Shown here: positions 10,905-21,739 of the stretch, piece by piece
How the letters are laid out: each line of letters begins with the position of its first letter
Numbering within the stretch: the stretch's first letter is position 1
Source of the DNA: Gemmatimonadota bacterium
Lineage (GTDB): Bacteria > Gemmatimonadota > Gemmatimonadetes > Longimicrobiales > Gaopeijiaceae
Length of the DNA: 64,000 nt
Reading direction: 5' to 3'
Assembly: GCA_028874905.1 (NCBI GenBank)
Contig: JAPPGZ010000024.1
Coordinates: 1-64,000, forward strand
Position numbers and translations under genes: made by a program
The notes under the pieces: model-generated
Databases searched by the model: none
What the model saw: only the letters and a program-made list of their open reading frames with translations
What the model was told of the DNA's origin: nothing

Positions 10905-11851
10905 CGCCTCCGGACTACACCGCGACCGCACCGAGGCCAACCGCAATGGATCCGCGTGACGCAATGGATCGGCGCGACCTCGCGTGGTACGTGGACCGGG
11001 TGGCCCAGGCGCTCGTCTTCGTGGGTGGCATCTCCGCGATCATCTTCATCCTCGGGATCTTCGTATTCGTCACCAAGGAAGGGCTCGACTTCGTCCTCGG
11101 ATCGCTCAATCTCGGTGAGTTCTTTACGTCGATCGCGTGGCGTCCCACCTCCAACAACCCCACCTATGGCGCCCTGGCGCTCATGGTGGGCACGGCCAGC
11201 GTCACGGGCTTCGCGATGCTCTTTTCCGTTCCGCTGTCGCTGGGCGCCGCGCTCTATATCGGGGAATTCGCCACGGGGAAGACTCGCGAAGCACTCAAGA
11301 TCCTGGTGGAAATGCTCGCCGCGATTCCCTCGGTGGTGTGGGGCTTCGTCGGCATGTCGATCATGAACCCGCTGATCATCGAGACGTTTGACGTGCCGGT
11401 GGGGCTGGGCGTGCTGAACGCCGGGCTCATCCTGGGACTGATGGCCGCACCGATCATGACCACCATTGCGGAGGACGCCCTGAAGGCGGTTCCCGACACC
11501 TACCGGGAGGCTGCTGAGGCCCTGGGGGCCACGCGCTGGGAGGTGATTCTCAAGGTGGTGATCCCGGCCAGCAAGAATGGACTTTTGGCGGCTGTGCTAC
11601 TCGGCGTGGGAAGGGGCTTCGGAGAGACCATGGCCGTGCTGATGGCCTCGGGCCATGCGATCAACCTGCCCACGAGCCCGTTCGACTCCGTGCGCGCCCT
11701 CACGGCAACGATCGCCGCCGAACTCGGGGATACGGTATACGGATCGAGTCACTACGGTGCACTCTTCACCCTGGGCATCTTCCTGTTCCTGGTCACCTTC
11801 ATCGTCAACCTCACCGCGGACGTCGTGGTTCGCGGCATCCGGAAGAAATAG
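10901..11851 (+). CDS. pstC: Phosphate ABC transporter permease PstC
   Basis: ALMVGTASVTGFAMLFSVPLSLGAALYIGEFA, IPSVVWGFVGMSIMNP, EAAEALGATRWEVILKVVIPASKNGLLAAVLLGVGRGFGETMAVLMASGHA. GTGA overlap with phoU. Confidence 0.93.
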   Translation: MTPPDYTATAPRPTAMDPRDAMDRRDLAWYVDRVAQALVFVGGISAIIFILGIFVFVTKEGLDFVLGSLNLGEFFTSIAWRPTSNNPTYGALALMVGTASVTGFAMLFSVPLSLGAALYIGEFATGKTREALKILVEMLAAIPSVVWGFVGMSIMNPLIIETFDVPVGLGVLNAGLILGLMAAPIMTTIAEDALKAVPDTYREAAEALGATRWEVILKVVIPASKNGLLAAVLLGVGRGFGETMAVLMASGHAINLPTSPFDSVRALTATIAAELGDTVYGSSHYGALFTLGIFLFLVTFIVNLTADVVVRGIRKK

Positions 11852-11854
11852 CCC

Positions 11855-12724
11855 GTGTTCACCGCGACGACGCTCAACCGGAGAAGCTACCGGACCCAGA
11901 ACGTGGCCCGGGCCGTGTTCTTCCTGATGACCGTGACCCTGGTGATCCCGGTGCTGATCATCATCGGCACTCTGGTCGTGAAGGGGGGACCGGCGATCTC
12001 GTGGGAGTTCCTCTTCACGGAGCCGCGCGACGGGATGACGGCCGGCGGGATCTTCCCGGCACTGGTAGGAACCGTATGGCTGGTGGCAGTGGCGCTGCTG
12101 GCTTCAGTGCCGGTTGGGGTGGCCGCGGCCCTTTACCTGAGCGAATACGCGCCGGACAACCTGCTGACCCGGACCATCAACCTGGCGATCATCAACCTGG
12201 CCGGAGTGCCCTCGATCGTGCACGCGCTCTTCGGCGTGGGCGCGTTCGTCCTCTTCTTCAACATCGGAGCCTCGATCCTCGCCGCCAGTCTGACTCTCGC
12301 CGTGATGACGCTGCCGGTCGTCATCGTTGCCACGCGCGAGTCGCTCCAGGCGGTACCGCAGGCGTTCAGGGAAGCATGTTGGAACATGGGGGCCACACGC
12401 TGGCAGACGATTCGCAAAGTCGTTCTACCCAATTCGATCAGCGGGATCCTCACCGGGGTGATCCTCGAGGTCTCACGGACGTCCGGAGAGACTGCGCCGA
12501 TCATGTTCACGGGAGCCGCCGCGTTCGTGGCGTTCCTTCCGGCCAGCGTGTTCGATCAGACGATGGCCATGTCCTACCATCTGTACTACATCGCGACCCA
12601 GCAGACCGGCGTGCCCGAGGAGATTCCGTTCGGCGTGGCCCTGGTGCTTATCTCGATCGTGCTGATGATGAACGCCATCTCGATCGCGTTCCGGGTCTAC
12701 CTGCGGGGCCTGAAGAAATGGTAG
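11855..12724 (+). CDS. pstA: Phosphate ABC transporter permease PstA
   Basis: GGIFPALVGTVWLVAVALLASVPVGVAAALYLSEYAP, NLAGVPSIVHALFGVGAFVLF, EACWNMGATRWQTIRKVVLPNSISGILTGVILEVSRTSGETAPIMFTGAA. Confidence 0.93.
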   Translation: MFTATTLNRRSYRTQNVARAVFFLMTVTLVIPVLIIIGTLVVKGGPAISWEFLFTEPRDGMTAGGIFPALVGTVWLVAVALLASVPVGVAAALYLSEYAPDNLLTRTINLAIINLAGVPSIVHALFGVGAFVLFFNIGASILAASLTLAVMTLPVVIVATRESLQAVPQAFREACWNMGATRWQTIRKVVLPNSISGILTGVILEVSRTSGETAPIMFTGAAAFVAFLPASVFDQTMAMSYHLYYIATQQTGVPEEIPFGVALVLISIVLMMNAISIAFRVYLRGLKKW

Positions 12725-13552
12725 ACGGGTTGCCTGCGTCTGCGACGGCCGGCGTGCTGGCCGCGGCGACGACCGCCGGCGGGGTTGCGAGCCCGCTCTA
12801 CGGGGAGCCTCCCATCATCGAAGTGCGGGACCTGACGATTTCATACGATGGTCAACCCGCGCTGCGGGACATTTCGCTGGACATTTTCAGGCACGAAATC
12901 TTCGGGATCATCGGCCCCGCCAACAGCGGCAAGACGTCGTTCCTGCGCACGCTCAACCGCATGGACGGCTTCAATCCGGGGATGGACGTGCGTGGGAGCA
13001 TCCGTCTCAACGGGAAGGACATCAACGACTGGCGCAACGTGTACGCGCTACGCTCCAGGATCGGGGTCGTGTTCCCGTTGCCGGTGGGCTTGCCGTTGAC
13101 CGTGTACGACAACGTGGCCTTCTCGCCGCGGCTGCGCGGGATTCGCAGGAAGGCCGATCTGGACGAAGTCGTCGAACGGTGCCTGACCCGCGCCGCGCTG
13201 TGGGATGAGGTCAAGGACCGGCTGGATTCGCTGGGGAGCCTGCTTTCCGGTGGCCAACAGCAGCGGCTCACGATCGCGCGCGCGCTGTCGCAGGAACCGG
13301 AATTGCTGCTCCTGGACGAGTTCTCGATCGCGGTCGATCCGGTGACCACCATGCGTATCGAGGACGTTCTCCGGGAACTGCGCTCCGAACTGACGATCGT
13401 GCTGGTGACGAACCTGGTGCAGCAGGCGCGCCGGCTGGCCGACCGCACGGCCTTCTTTCTGATGGGTGAGATGGTCGACATCGGCGCCACGGAGGATCTC
13501 TTTGAGGGCAGGGTCCGGGACGAGCGCACGACCGGCTATATCGAGGGACGCT

Positions 13553-13560
<8 letters not shown>
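12718..13560 (+). CDS. PstB-like ATPase A (canonical LSGGQ signature, degenerate Q-, D- and H-loops)
   Basis: Walker A GPANSGKTS; 'Q-loop' VVFPLPVGLPLTVYDNV (Gln to Pro); LSGGQQQRLTIARAL; Walker B LLLLDEFSIAVD; H-loop VTNLVQQA (His to Asn). Confidence 0.9.
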
Positions 13561-14337
<777 letters not shown>

Positions 14338-14338
<1 letters not shown>

Positions 14339-15996
14339 TGGTGATGCGCGTCCTGGTCACGGCCGGTTTGCTTGCGGCCGTCGGTTCCTGCTCGCCGGAG
14401 CCGCCGCCAGCGGACCTGATCCTCCACAACGGCCGGGTCATCACCGTCGACTCCGGCCTTGGCGATGTAGCGGCGCTGGCCGCGCGCGCGGGGCGGGTGC
14501 AGGCCGTGGGCTCCGATGCCGAGGTGCTCCGGCTGCGCGGCCCGGACACCCATGTCGTTGACCTCGGCGGCCGCAGCGTTGTCCCTGGCCTGACCGACAA
14601 CCACTTCCATGCGCTGGGCGGTGGCCCCGGCGTGGACCTGTCGGGCGTGCGCACGATGGCCGACCTGCTGGACGCCATCGCGGCCCGCGCCGCCGAGACC
14701 GAACCCGGCGAACTCGTCGTCACAAACAGCAACTGGCATGAGGGCCAGTTGGCGGAGCAGAGACTGCCCCTGCGCGACGACCTCGACCGCGTGGCGCCGG
14801 ATCACCCCGTGGTTGTCGTACGCGGTGGTCACGAGTTCATCCTCAACTCGGCGGCCCTGTCGCGCTGGGGCATCGACGAGGCCGACGAGTCGCCGCCGGG
14901 TGGGCGAATCGGGCGCTACGACGACGGTCGTCTCAACGGGGAACTGGTGGATCGCGCCAAGGACCCGGTGACCCTGCCGGCACGGACCGCGGAGGACGCG
15001 GCGGCCCGCTTCCTTGAAACACAGGCCGTGATGAACGCCCTGGGCGTGACGGCGCTGCGGATACCGGGCGGCACGCCGGAGCAGTACACCATGCTGCGGA
15101 GGCTGGCCGAAGAGGACCGGCTTACGATGCGGGTCGAGTTCCTTTTCCGCTTGCGCGGCACGCCTGTGGACGAGGTGCGTACGGTTGTGGCGTCGTGGGG
15201 CGTGCCACCGGACTTCACCACGGGCCTCCTCTCGGTGGGCGGCGTCAAGCTCGGGGTCGATGGGGGCTTCGAGGGCGGATGGATGCGGGAACCCTACGAG
15301 GAGCCGTGGGGAAGGGGAGGCACGTTCCATGGACTGCAGACGATCCCGACCGAGCTGTTCCACGGCACGGTCCGGGAGCTGAGCGCGCTGGGTTGGCGCG
15401 TCGCGACACACGCGGTGGGCGATGCCGCCATCGACCTCGTTCTGGGTGCGTATGAACAGGCGGACGCCGCCACCCCCATGGCGGAACGACGCTGGACGAT
15501 CGAACACGGCTTCATACCCGCGCCCGACCAGTTCGAGCGAGTGCGCCGGCTCGGCCTCACGGTAACCGCGCAACATCACCTCTACGTGGCGGCCCCGAGC
15601 CTGGTCGACTACTGGGGCGCCGTGCGCGCGGCGCTGACGACCCCCTTGAGCCGCTATATCGAAGAACAGATCCCGGTTTCGCTCGGGACCGACTCGCCGG
15701 TGATTCCTCACAGCCCGTTTGCCGTGCTCTATCACTTCGCGACCCGCGGCACCATTTCCGCGGGCACAATGGGCGCCGAGTACGCCGTCGGCCGCATGGA
15801 GGCGCTTCGCACCATGACCACGGGATACGCGTACCAGGTGTTTGCGGAATCGGAGCGGGGGACCCTGGCCCCCGCGATGGCCGCCGACCTGACGGTGTTG
15901 TCCGGCGACTACCTGGCCGTGCCCGATGCCGAGATCCCCGGGCTGACTGCGGTGATCACCGTCGTAGACGGGAGGATTGTGCACGACGCGCGTTGA
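14338..15996 (+). CDS. Lipoprotein-type amidohydrolase (YtcJ-like, amidohydrolase family 3)
   Basis: MRVLVTAGLLAAVGSCSPEPPPADLILHNGRVITVDSGLG; DNHFHALGG; HAVGDAAIDLVL; GTDSPV. ATG overlaps upstream TGA (TGATG). Confidence 0.87.
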
Positions 15997-17050
15997 CAGC
16001 CTGGGTGCGCGAGCGGCGCCGACCAGCGGGTATCCGCCTGGTGGGGCGGAGCCCGTCCCTGGCGCGCCAGACGCGAAACTGCCCTCGGTCGGCCAGCGCG
16101 CACACGTCCCCAAACGAGTCCCCCAGCACGCGGGCAAGCGGAAGCCGGCGCTGAGCAACGAGCAGGAGACTTCCACCCTTCGCGAGGGTGGACGGGGCGC
16201 CCCGTGCCAGAGCTTCGACGGTGCTCAGGCTTTGGGCGCTGCCGACGTGGATCGGCGGGTTCGTGACGATCAGGTCGAACGGGCCCGGGACCGCGGAGAG
16301 GTCGCTGCCCCGCGCCAGGATGGCTCCTGGAGCGTTCACGGCGGCCGCGGCCAGGGAAATGACGTCGGGTTCCAGCAGGTGTACCTCGGTACGCCGGCTC
16401 GCGCGTCCCAGCACGGCCGCGCCGATGGGGCCCGTACCGGCGCCGAAATCCAGGACGCGCGACCCGGCGGGAATGTCGGGCAGGGCCTCGATGAGCAGGG
16501 CCGTCGCCGGATCGAGGCGGCCGTACGCGAAGACGCCGGGATAGAAGGTCCAGGCCCGCTCGCCGGTGCCCCAGTCAACGGGTGCCTGGAACTTCCAGCT
16601 GTCGAGGCCGTCCGGTCGGGGCGGCGGCTGTCCCTTTACGGCAGTGAGCACGCGGCAGCGGCGCTTGATCAGGGCGGCGCGGGGCTCGTCGGTCCCGTCC
16701 GGGAAGTGCCGAGCCGCCGACCGGATGCCCTCGTTGTTGGCACCGTAGAGGTGGATACGGCGGCCGTCATGCACCCGGGCCGCAGCAGCGTGGAGAAGCA
16801 TGGCGGCTTCCAGTGAGGAGCGCGGCATCCTCACCCACACCTCGCCGAACGGGCCCGTCGGCGGCCAGGGCGTGTGGAGCTGGTTCCGGGACGGCAGGCG
16901 GTGCCAGCGGGTGACCGTGCGCCCGAGATCCTCCAGTGCACGGGCGAGGCGGGGAGAGGAGTCGCCCAGTACGAGTGCCGTGCCGTCGGTAGTGCCTGTC
17001 GCGCCGCGCGGCCGGGTACTGGCCCACTCGGCCGCTACCTCGGCGGCCAT
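15956..17050 (-). CDS. Class I SAM methyltransferase, RsmC/RlmG-like
   Basis: VLDFGAGTGPIGAAVLGR, FDLIVTNPPIHVG motif (NPPxH), N-terminal pseudo-MTase-like half. Convergent 41-bp overlap with the amidohydrolase. Confidence 0.8.
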   Translation of the reverse strand: MAAEVAAEWASTRPRGATGTTDGTALVLGDSSPRLARALEDLGRTVTRWHRLPSRNQLHTPWPPTGPFGEVWVRMPRSSLEAAMLLHAAAARVHDGRRIHLYGANNEGIRSAARHFPDGTDEPRAALIKRRCRVLTAVKGQPPPRPDGLDSWKFQAPVDWGTGERAWTFYPGVFAYGRLDPATALLIEALPDIPAGSRVLDFGAGTGPIGAAVLGRASRRTEVHLLEPDVISLAAAAVNAPGAILARGSDLSAVPGPFDLIVTNPPIHVGSAQSLSTVEALARGAPSTLAKGGSLLLVAQRRLPLARVLGDSFGDVCALADRGQFRVWRARDGLRPTRRIPAGRRRSRTQAVNARRAQSSRLRR

Positions 17051-17067
17051 TTTGCCGCGCGGAGGGT

Positions 17068-18510
17068 TCACAGCAGCGCAGAGACTAGGCCCGCGGCGTT
17101 CTCGGCCAGCCTGAGCGGCCAACTGCGCGCCGACCACCGGGCCGCATCGACTTTGGTGCAGTCCTCGAGGTAGCGCATTTGAAGGAGACGAAGTTCCGAG
17201 GCGAAGTCGCTGTCGTATATCAGCGTGCTGAGTTCGAAATTGATCTCGAAGCTGCGTCGGTCCAGGTTGGCGGTGCTCACGAGCGCAAAATCGCGGTCCA
17301 CTGTGATGGTCTTGGCGTGAAGCAGCCCCTTCGTGAATTCGTGCACTTCGGCGCCCGCGTTGAGCAGCGTCTCGTAGAAGCTCCGGCTGGCGAGCGCGAC
17401 GAGGGGCGAGTCGTTCCTGGCCGGGACGACGATGATCGTCCTGACGCCGCGGATCGCCGCCGTGGTCAGCGCCGCGAGCGTACCCTCGTCGGGGACGAAA
17501 TAGGGCGTGGTGAGGATGAGTTCTTCGCGAGCCATGTGAACGGCGGACTGGATCACGCGCACCAGCGCCTGGTTCTGTGAGTTGACGCCTGTGCCTACGA
17601 TCTGCACGATGCGGCCGTCCGGAAACTCCTCGGGCGGCTGGGCGATCAGGTGGTCGAGGTTCTCTTCGGTGTCCATGAACCAGTCTTCGATGAAGAGGGC
17701 CTGAAGGTCGCGCACCGCGGGCCCCTCGATTCTGAGCGTCGCGTCGATCCACGGTGCAAAACGCGGCTTCGGGTGAAACGCCTCCTCGGCAATGTTGTGA
17801 CTTCCCGTGTAGCCCACGCGACCGTCCACGACCGCGAACTTTCGATGATTGCGCATGTCGAAGCGGATGGAGGCAATCTGCGTGATCCGCGTCGGCAGTG
17901 CCGCGACCACCTGGACACCCGCATTCTTCAGCGTGCGGCACAACTCCGACTTCAGGAAGTCACTCGATCCGACGTTGTCCACCAGCAGACGGCATGCAAC
18001 TCCCCGTTGCGTCGCCCTGACGAGCGCAGCGGCGACCGTCCGCCCGACGTTGTCGTCCAGGTAGATGTAGGACAACAGGTGGACATGGTCCCGCGCGTCG
18101 TCGATGTCGGCCACCAGCGCCCGCGTGAAACGCTCCGCCGTAGCCACCAGTTTCAGCCGGTTTCCGTTGCGCGGCAGCGTGTCGCTCCCAAGCCGTGCGA
18201 GCCGGGCGATGGCCTCGCTGCCCCAGGGCACAACGGTCGCAGCCGTCGTCTGGTGCCAGGCGCGCTGCAGGACGGTACGAATATTCTTCTGGATCGTGCG
18301 GTGACGGCGTTTGCGCTTGCTGCCGGTACGCACCTCGCCCACGACCAGGTACAGGACGATCCCGCCGAACGGGACGGCGATGATCACAAGAATCCAGGCG
18401 AGCGACGAGGGTTGGCGGACGCGTGGACGCAGTAGCACGAACACAACGAAGACCGCATGCAGCCCGATGACCCCGGCAGTAACGACAAAAGCACCCAGGG
18501 TCGAGATCAT
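17068..18510 (-). CDS. Cardiolipin synthase (phospholipase D family)
   Basis: Two HKD motifs: HRKFAVVDGRVGYTGSHN and LLHAKTITVDRDFALVSTANLDRRS; two N-terminal TM helices. Confidence 0.93.
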   Translation of the reverse strand: MISTLGAFVVTAGVIGLHAVFVVFVLLRPRVRQPSSLAWILVIIAVPFGGIVLYLVVGEVRTGSKRKRRHRTIQKNIRTVLQRAWHQTTAATVVPWGSEAIARLARLGSDTLPRNGNRLKLVATAERFTRALVADIDDARDHVHLLSYIYLDDNVGRTVAAALVRATQRGVACRLLVDNVGSSDFLKSELCRTLKNAGVQVVAALPTRITQIASIRFDMRNHRKFAVVDGRVGYTGSHNIAEEAFHPKPRFAPWIDATLRIEGPAVRDLQALFIEDWFMDTEENLDHLIAQPPEEFPDGRIVQIVGTGVNSQNQALVRVIQSAVHMAREELILTTPYFVPDEGTLAALTTAAIRGVRTIIVVPARNDSPLVALASRSFYETLLNAGAEVHEFTKGLLHAKTITVDRDFALVSTANLDRRSFEINFELSTLIYDSDFASELRLLQMRYLEDCTKVDAARWSARSWPLRLAENAAGLVSALL

Positions 18511-18522
18511 GCCGACAGAGGA

Positions 18523-19164
18523 CTACCCGTCGCGAGGCGGGACAATCATGATATGGGCTCCGGGCGTGCCCGCGGACATCAGGTAGGGACCACCCTGAAC
18601 GGGCGCAGCCGACAGGCCGATCGACTGCTCGGTTGCTCCAGGCACGTAGATGACCCATCGGAGCATGCCTTCGGCGGTCCGCGTCTCGCTGTCCCACGTT
18701 CCGTCGAAGATATACTGCGTGGCGGACATGACCGGCATCGGAAGCGAGCCCGCCTCCATCTCCTCGAAGCGAACAAGGTATCGGTCCTCGCGACTGGTAC
18801 CCGCCGCGTCCAGTTCCCTGCCGCGGGCAAAGTAGGGTTCCAGTGAAGCGTGGTAGCACGATGAGGAGAATTGCTCACTGGCCGGGTTGGACGCCAGGCA
18901 GATGAAGTCGTTGGATCCCTCGCGAAGTTGCACAACGGTGCCGTCGGTTGCGTAGCCGAGGACTCGGGCCCCTTCGGCCAGGTCACCCGGTGCGGCCGTG
19001 AGCGCCTGGGCGACCTGCTCTTCGGGATTGGCTACCTGTGGAGAAGCGCAGCTCCATGCGGCGGACACGGCCAGTGCGGCCAACGCGAGCAGGCCTCGGT
19101 GAATCGCGCCTCCGCGCGGTGACATGGAACCCGTGGTTGGGGTCAGGCGCTTCAAACGTTTCAT
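18523..19164 (-). CDS. Hypothetical secreted protein
   Basis: Signal/lipobox-like LLALAALAVSAAWSCASP; 213 aa with coherent GC-rich coding pattern. Confidence 0.55.
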   Translation of the reverse strand: MKRLKRLTPTTGSMSPRGGAIHRGLLALAALAVSAAWSCASPQVANPEEQVAQALTAAPGDLAEGARVLGYATDGTVVQLREGSNDFICLASNPASEQFSSSCYHASLEPYFARGRELDAAGTSREDRYLVRFEEMEAGSLPMPVMSATQYIFDGTWDSETRTAEGMLRWVIYVPGATEQSIGLSAAPVQGGPYLMSAGTPGAHIMIVPPRDG

Positions 19165-19463
19165 GACAAGCCATCCTTCCCATTGCTGATGGTCCCGGCG
19201 GGACTGGGGGGTCCCACCCGGCGATACGGCCCCCCGATCATGCAACAACGATCTGCGGCGGGATTCGGTTTCCGAAGATTCGACGATTGCCCGGTGTGGC
19301 GCTAGGGGTCGTTGGCGAGGCCTTGCCCGAAGCGAGGATTTGCCTGGACGCCGGAGTCGGGACAGGGTGCGACTCGAAGGCCGGCGACGCGTCCACTGGC
19401 GCGCAGCGGTGTTCTTCGTGCAGATTCGGTGTGCAAGGCGTTGATTCCCCTTCGTGACGGGAT

Positions 19464-20591
19464 GTGCGAGTGCATTCGCACAGAATACGGCGAAAAACGA
19501 AGCCGTTGGCCGCTGCAGCAGCAGTTGGTGTGCTGGCAGCGTGCAGTGACGGGCCGTTGGGCCCCGGGCCCTCGGGCCCCCTCGATATCGATCTGGCTCT
19601 GCCCTGGACCGAGGCCTCCGTGGCCGACGTCGGGGGCTCGCCGGAGCGAATGGCTCGCGCCGTGGAGCTGGCCGGGGCCAACGACCGCATGCGCAGTCTG
19701 CTCGTGGTGAAGGACGGTCGGCTGGTCGTGGAAGAGTACTTCGGCGACGGCGCCGACGAGGAGTTGCACGATGTCCGGTCCGTGACCAAGAGCGTCGTAT
19801 CGGCGCTCGCCGGGATCGCGATCGAACGCGGGGACATCGGCGGACTGGACGATCCGATCGGTGACTATCTGGACCCGTTGACGGGGCCGATCGATCCGGA
19901 CAAGCGCGCGATCACCGTGGGGAATCTCCTCACCATGACCAGCGGCCTGGAATGGGACGAGACGGGTGGATTCGGATCGTACGTCGAGTGGATCCGTTCG
20001 GGCGACTACCTCGGCTTCGTGCTCGAGAAGCCGCTGACGTCAACCCCCGGCACGCGGTTCACCTACAACTCGGGCGCCGTGCACCTGCTTGGCGTCGTGA
20101 TCGAACAAGCGACCACGATGCACCTCCCCAACTTTGCCCAGCACGTGCTCTTCGATCCCATGGGCATTGCAAGGAGCCGGTGGGAGAGTCTGGGCGGGGG
20201 GTACCACAACGGCGGCGCTGGACTCGATCTCCGGCCGCGGGACCTGGCAAGGTTCGGGCAACTCTACCTTCAGCGGGGGTCCAGCGCGGGACGGCAGATC
20301 ATTCCCGCCGACTGGGTCGATCGGTCTACGCTGGGCCGATTCGACTGGCGCATCGATTCCGGCTCCCTGAAGGGAATCTCGTACGGATTCCTGTGGTGGG
20401 TTGCCGCCGACGCCCCCGAGTCCATGTATTTCGCCTGGGGTCACGGCGGGCAGTACATCGTGGTCGTCCCGGATCTGAATCTGGTGGTCGTCACCACCAA
20501 CAATTGGTGGCGAATGGGGGAAGCGGCGGGTGACTACCAACGGATGACCATGGACATCGTGGTCCAGCACGTCCTGCCCGCATTCCGCTGA
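19464..20591 (+). CDS. Serine hydrolase, beta-lactamase class C family
   Basis: DVRSVTKSVVSALAGIAIERG (SxxK), FTYNSGAVHLLG (YxN), GHGGQYIVVVPDLNLVVVTTNN. Confidence 0.9.
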   Translation: MRVHSHRIRRKTKPLAAAAAVGVLAACSDGPLGPGPSGPLDIDLALPWTEASVADVGGSPERMARAVELAGANDRMRSLLVVKDGRLVVEEYFGDGADEELHDVRSVTKSVVSALAGIAIERGDIGGLDDPIGDYLDPLTGPIDPDKRAITVGNLLTMTSGLEWDETGGFGSYVEWIRSGDYLGFVLEKPLTSTPGTRFTYNSGAVHLLGVVIEQATTMHLPNFAQHVLFDPMGIARSRWESLGGGYHNGGAGLDLRPRDLARFGQLYLQRGSSAGRQIIPADWVDRSTLGRFDWRIDSGSLKGISYGFLWWVAADAPESMYFAWGHGGQYIVVVPDLNLVVVTTNNWWRMGEAAGDYQRMTMDIVVQHVLPAFR

Positions 20592-20596
20592 CCGAC

Positions 20597-21130
20597 CTAC
20601 CCGGCCGGAAAACGGATGACGTGCGGCTGGTGGCCCTCGGCCGTCAGAAAGCACAACAGGCCCGCGGTGGACAGCGTCGTGGTCTTCGAGTTGTCCAGCG
20701 GATGGAAGTTGAGCGGCTCGGCAGCCAGCAGATCCGCGTCCAGTGCCACTTGGACGACGCCTGTGACGTCATTCAGGATCGCGAAGGGAGAGACGCTGCC
20801 GCGCCCGATCCCGAGGTAGCCTCCCAGCCGCCGTGCGCTGCAGAAGGTGAGCCGCTTGGTGCCCAGTTCCGATGCCAGCCACTTCAGGTCGAGCTTTCGG
20901 TCGGCGAGGCAGGACACCAGCCAATGCCGCTCCTTCTTGTCGCGCACAAAGAGGTTCTTGGAGTGCGCTCCTTCGATGCGCCCCCGCAGGCGCTGCGCCT
21001 CCTCGACCGTGAAGACGGGGTCGTGCGTCATCGTGCTGTGGGGGACCCCCAGGTCGTCCAGGCGGCGGAAGAGTTCGCTCGGGCCCTTCGGCCTGTCGCC
21101 TGTGATCAGCCGGATTCGCTTGTCGTCCAT
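20597..21130 (-). CDS. YbaK/ProX-type aminoacyl-tRNA deacylase
   Basis: HSTMTHDPVFTVEEAQRLRGRIEGAHSKNLFVRDKKERHWLVSCLADRKLDLKWLASELGTKRLTFCSARRLGGYLGIGRGSVSPFAILND. Confidence 0.88.
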   Translation of the reverse strand: MDDKRIRLITGDRPKGPSELFRRLDDLGVPHSTMTHDPVFTVEEAQRLRGRIEGAHSKNLFVRDKKERHWLVSCLADRKLDLKWLASELGTKRLTFCSARRLGGYLGIGRGSVSPFAILNDVTGVVQVALDADLLAAEPLNFHPLDNSKTTTLSTAGLLCFLTAEGHQPHVIRFPAG

Positions 21131-21266
21131 AGCCTGGTCGCGGCGCGTTTTGCCCGCCGCGCTTGAGGGATCTTCGGTGTCTGATTGCCTCTTCGGGATC
21201 TGGTTGCCGTCAAGGCCGGTATGTACGTTGAAACGTAAGCGTCGAGTATCCAAAGGGGAGGCGGAC

Positions 21267-21737
21267 GTGTTTCGTGCCCGATCCAGACTGCTCACTGTCT
21301 CGCTGGCAGGCGTCTTCCTCGTGGCGGGCTGCGGCGACGAAATGGTCGTGGTACCGGATCCGATGCCGCCCGATCTCACGGGAACGTATGCCCTCCAGTC
21401 CTTTACCTCCGCGCTGGACCCCGAAACGACGCTCGTGCCCCCGGAAGTGTCGGGCAGTTTCACCGTGCAACAAACCGCGGTCGTAGGCGGCGAAGCGACG
21501 GGCACGTTCACCAGTGATCTGACGCTGCCCTTCAGCGGCAACATCGTCGAACTCCCGGGCACGGGTACCTACGTCAATCGACTCGACGGCACGTGGGAGC
21601 AGGAGTTCCTGACCGGGCCGCTGGTCCAGCTGAGCCCACAGCAGACGGGGACGTACACCTTCGAGAACTCCGTTCTGACGGTCGTGGTCACGCAGCCCCC
21701 TCTCTCGGCCTCCACCACGGTCTGGCGCCGTCAGTAG
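21267..21737 (+). CDS. Hypothetical lipoprotein
   Basis: GTG start, lipobox LAGVFLVAGCGDE, beta-rich protein; immediately upstream of TonB receptor. Confidence 0.6.
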   Translation: MFRARSRLLTVSLAGVFLVAGCGDEMVVVPDPMPPDLTGTYALQSFTSALDPETTLVPPEVSGSFTVQQTAVVGGEATGTFTSDLTLPFSGNIVELPGTGTYVNRLDGTWEQEFLTGPLVQLSPQQTGTYTFENSVLTVVVTQPPLSASTTVWRRQ

Positions 21738-21739
21738 CC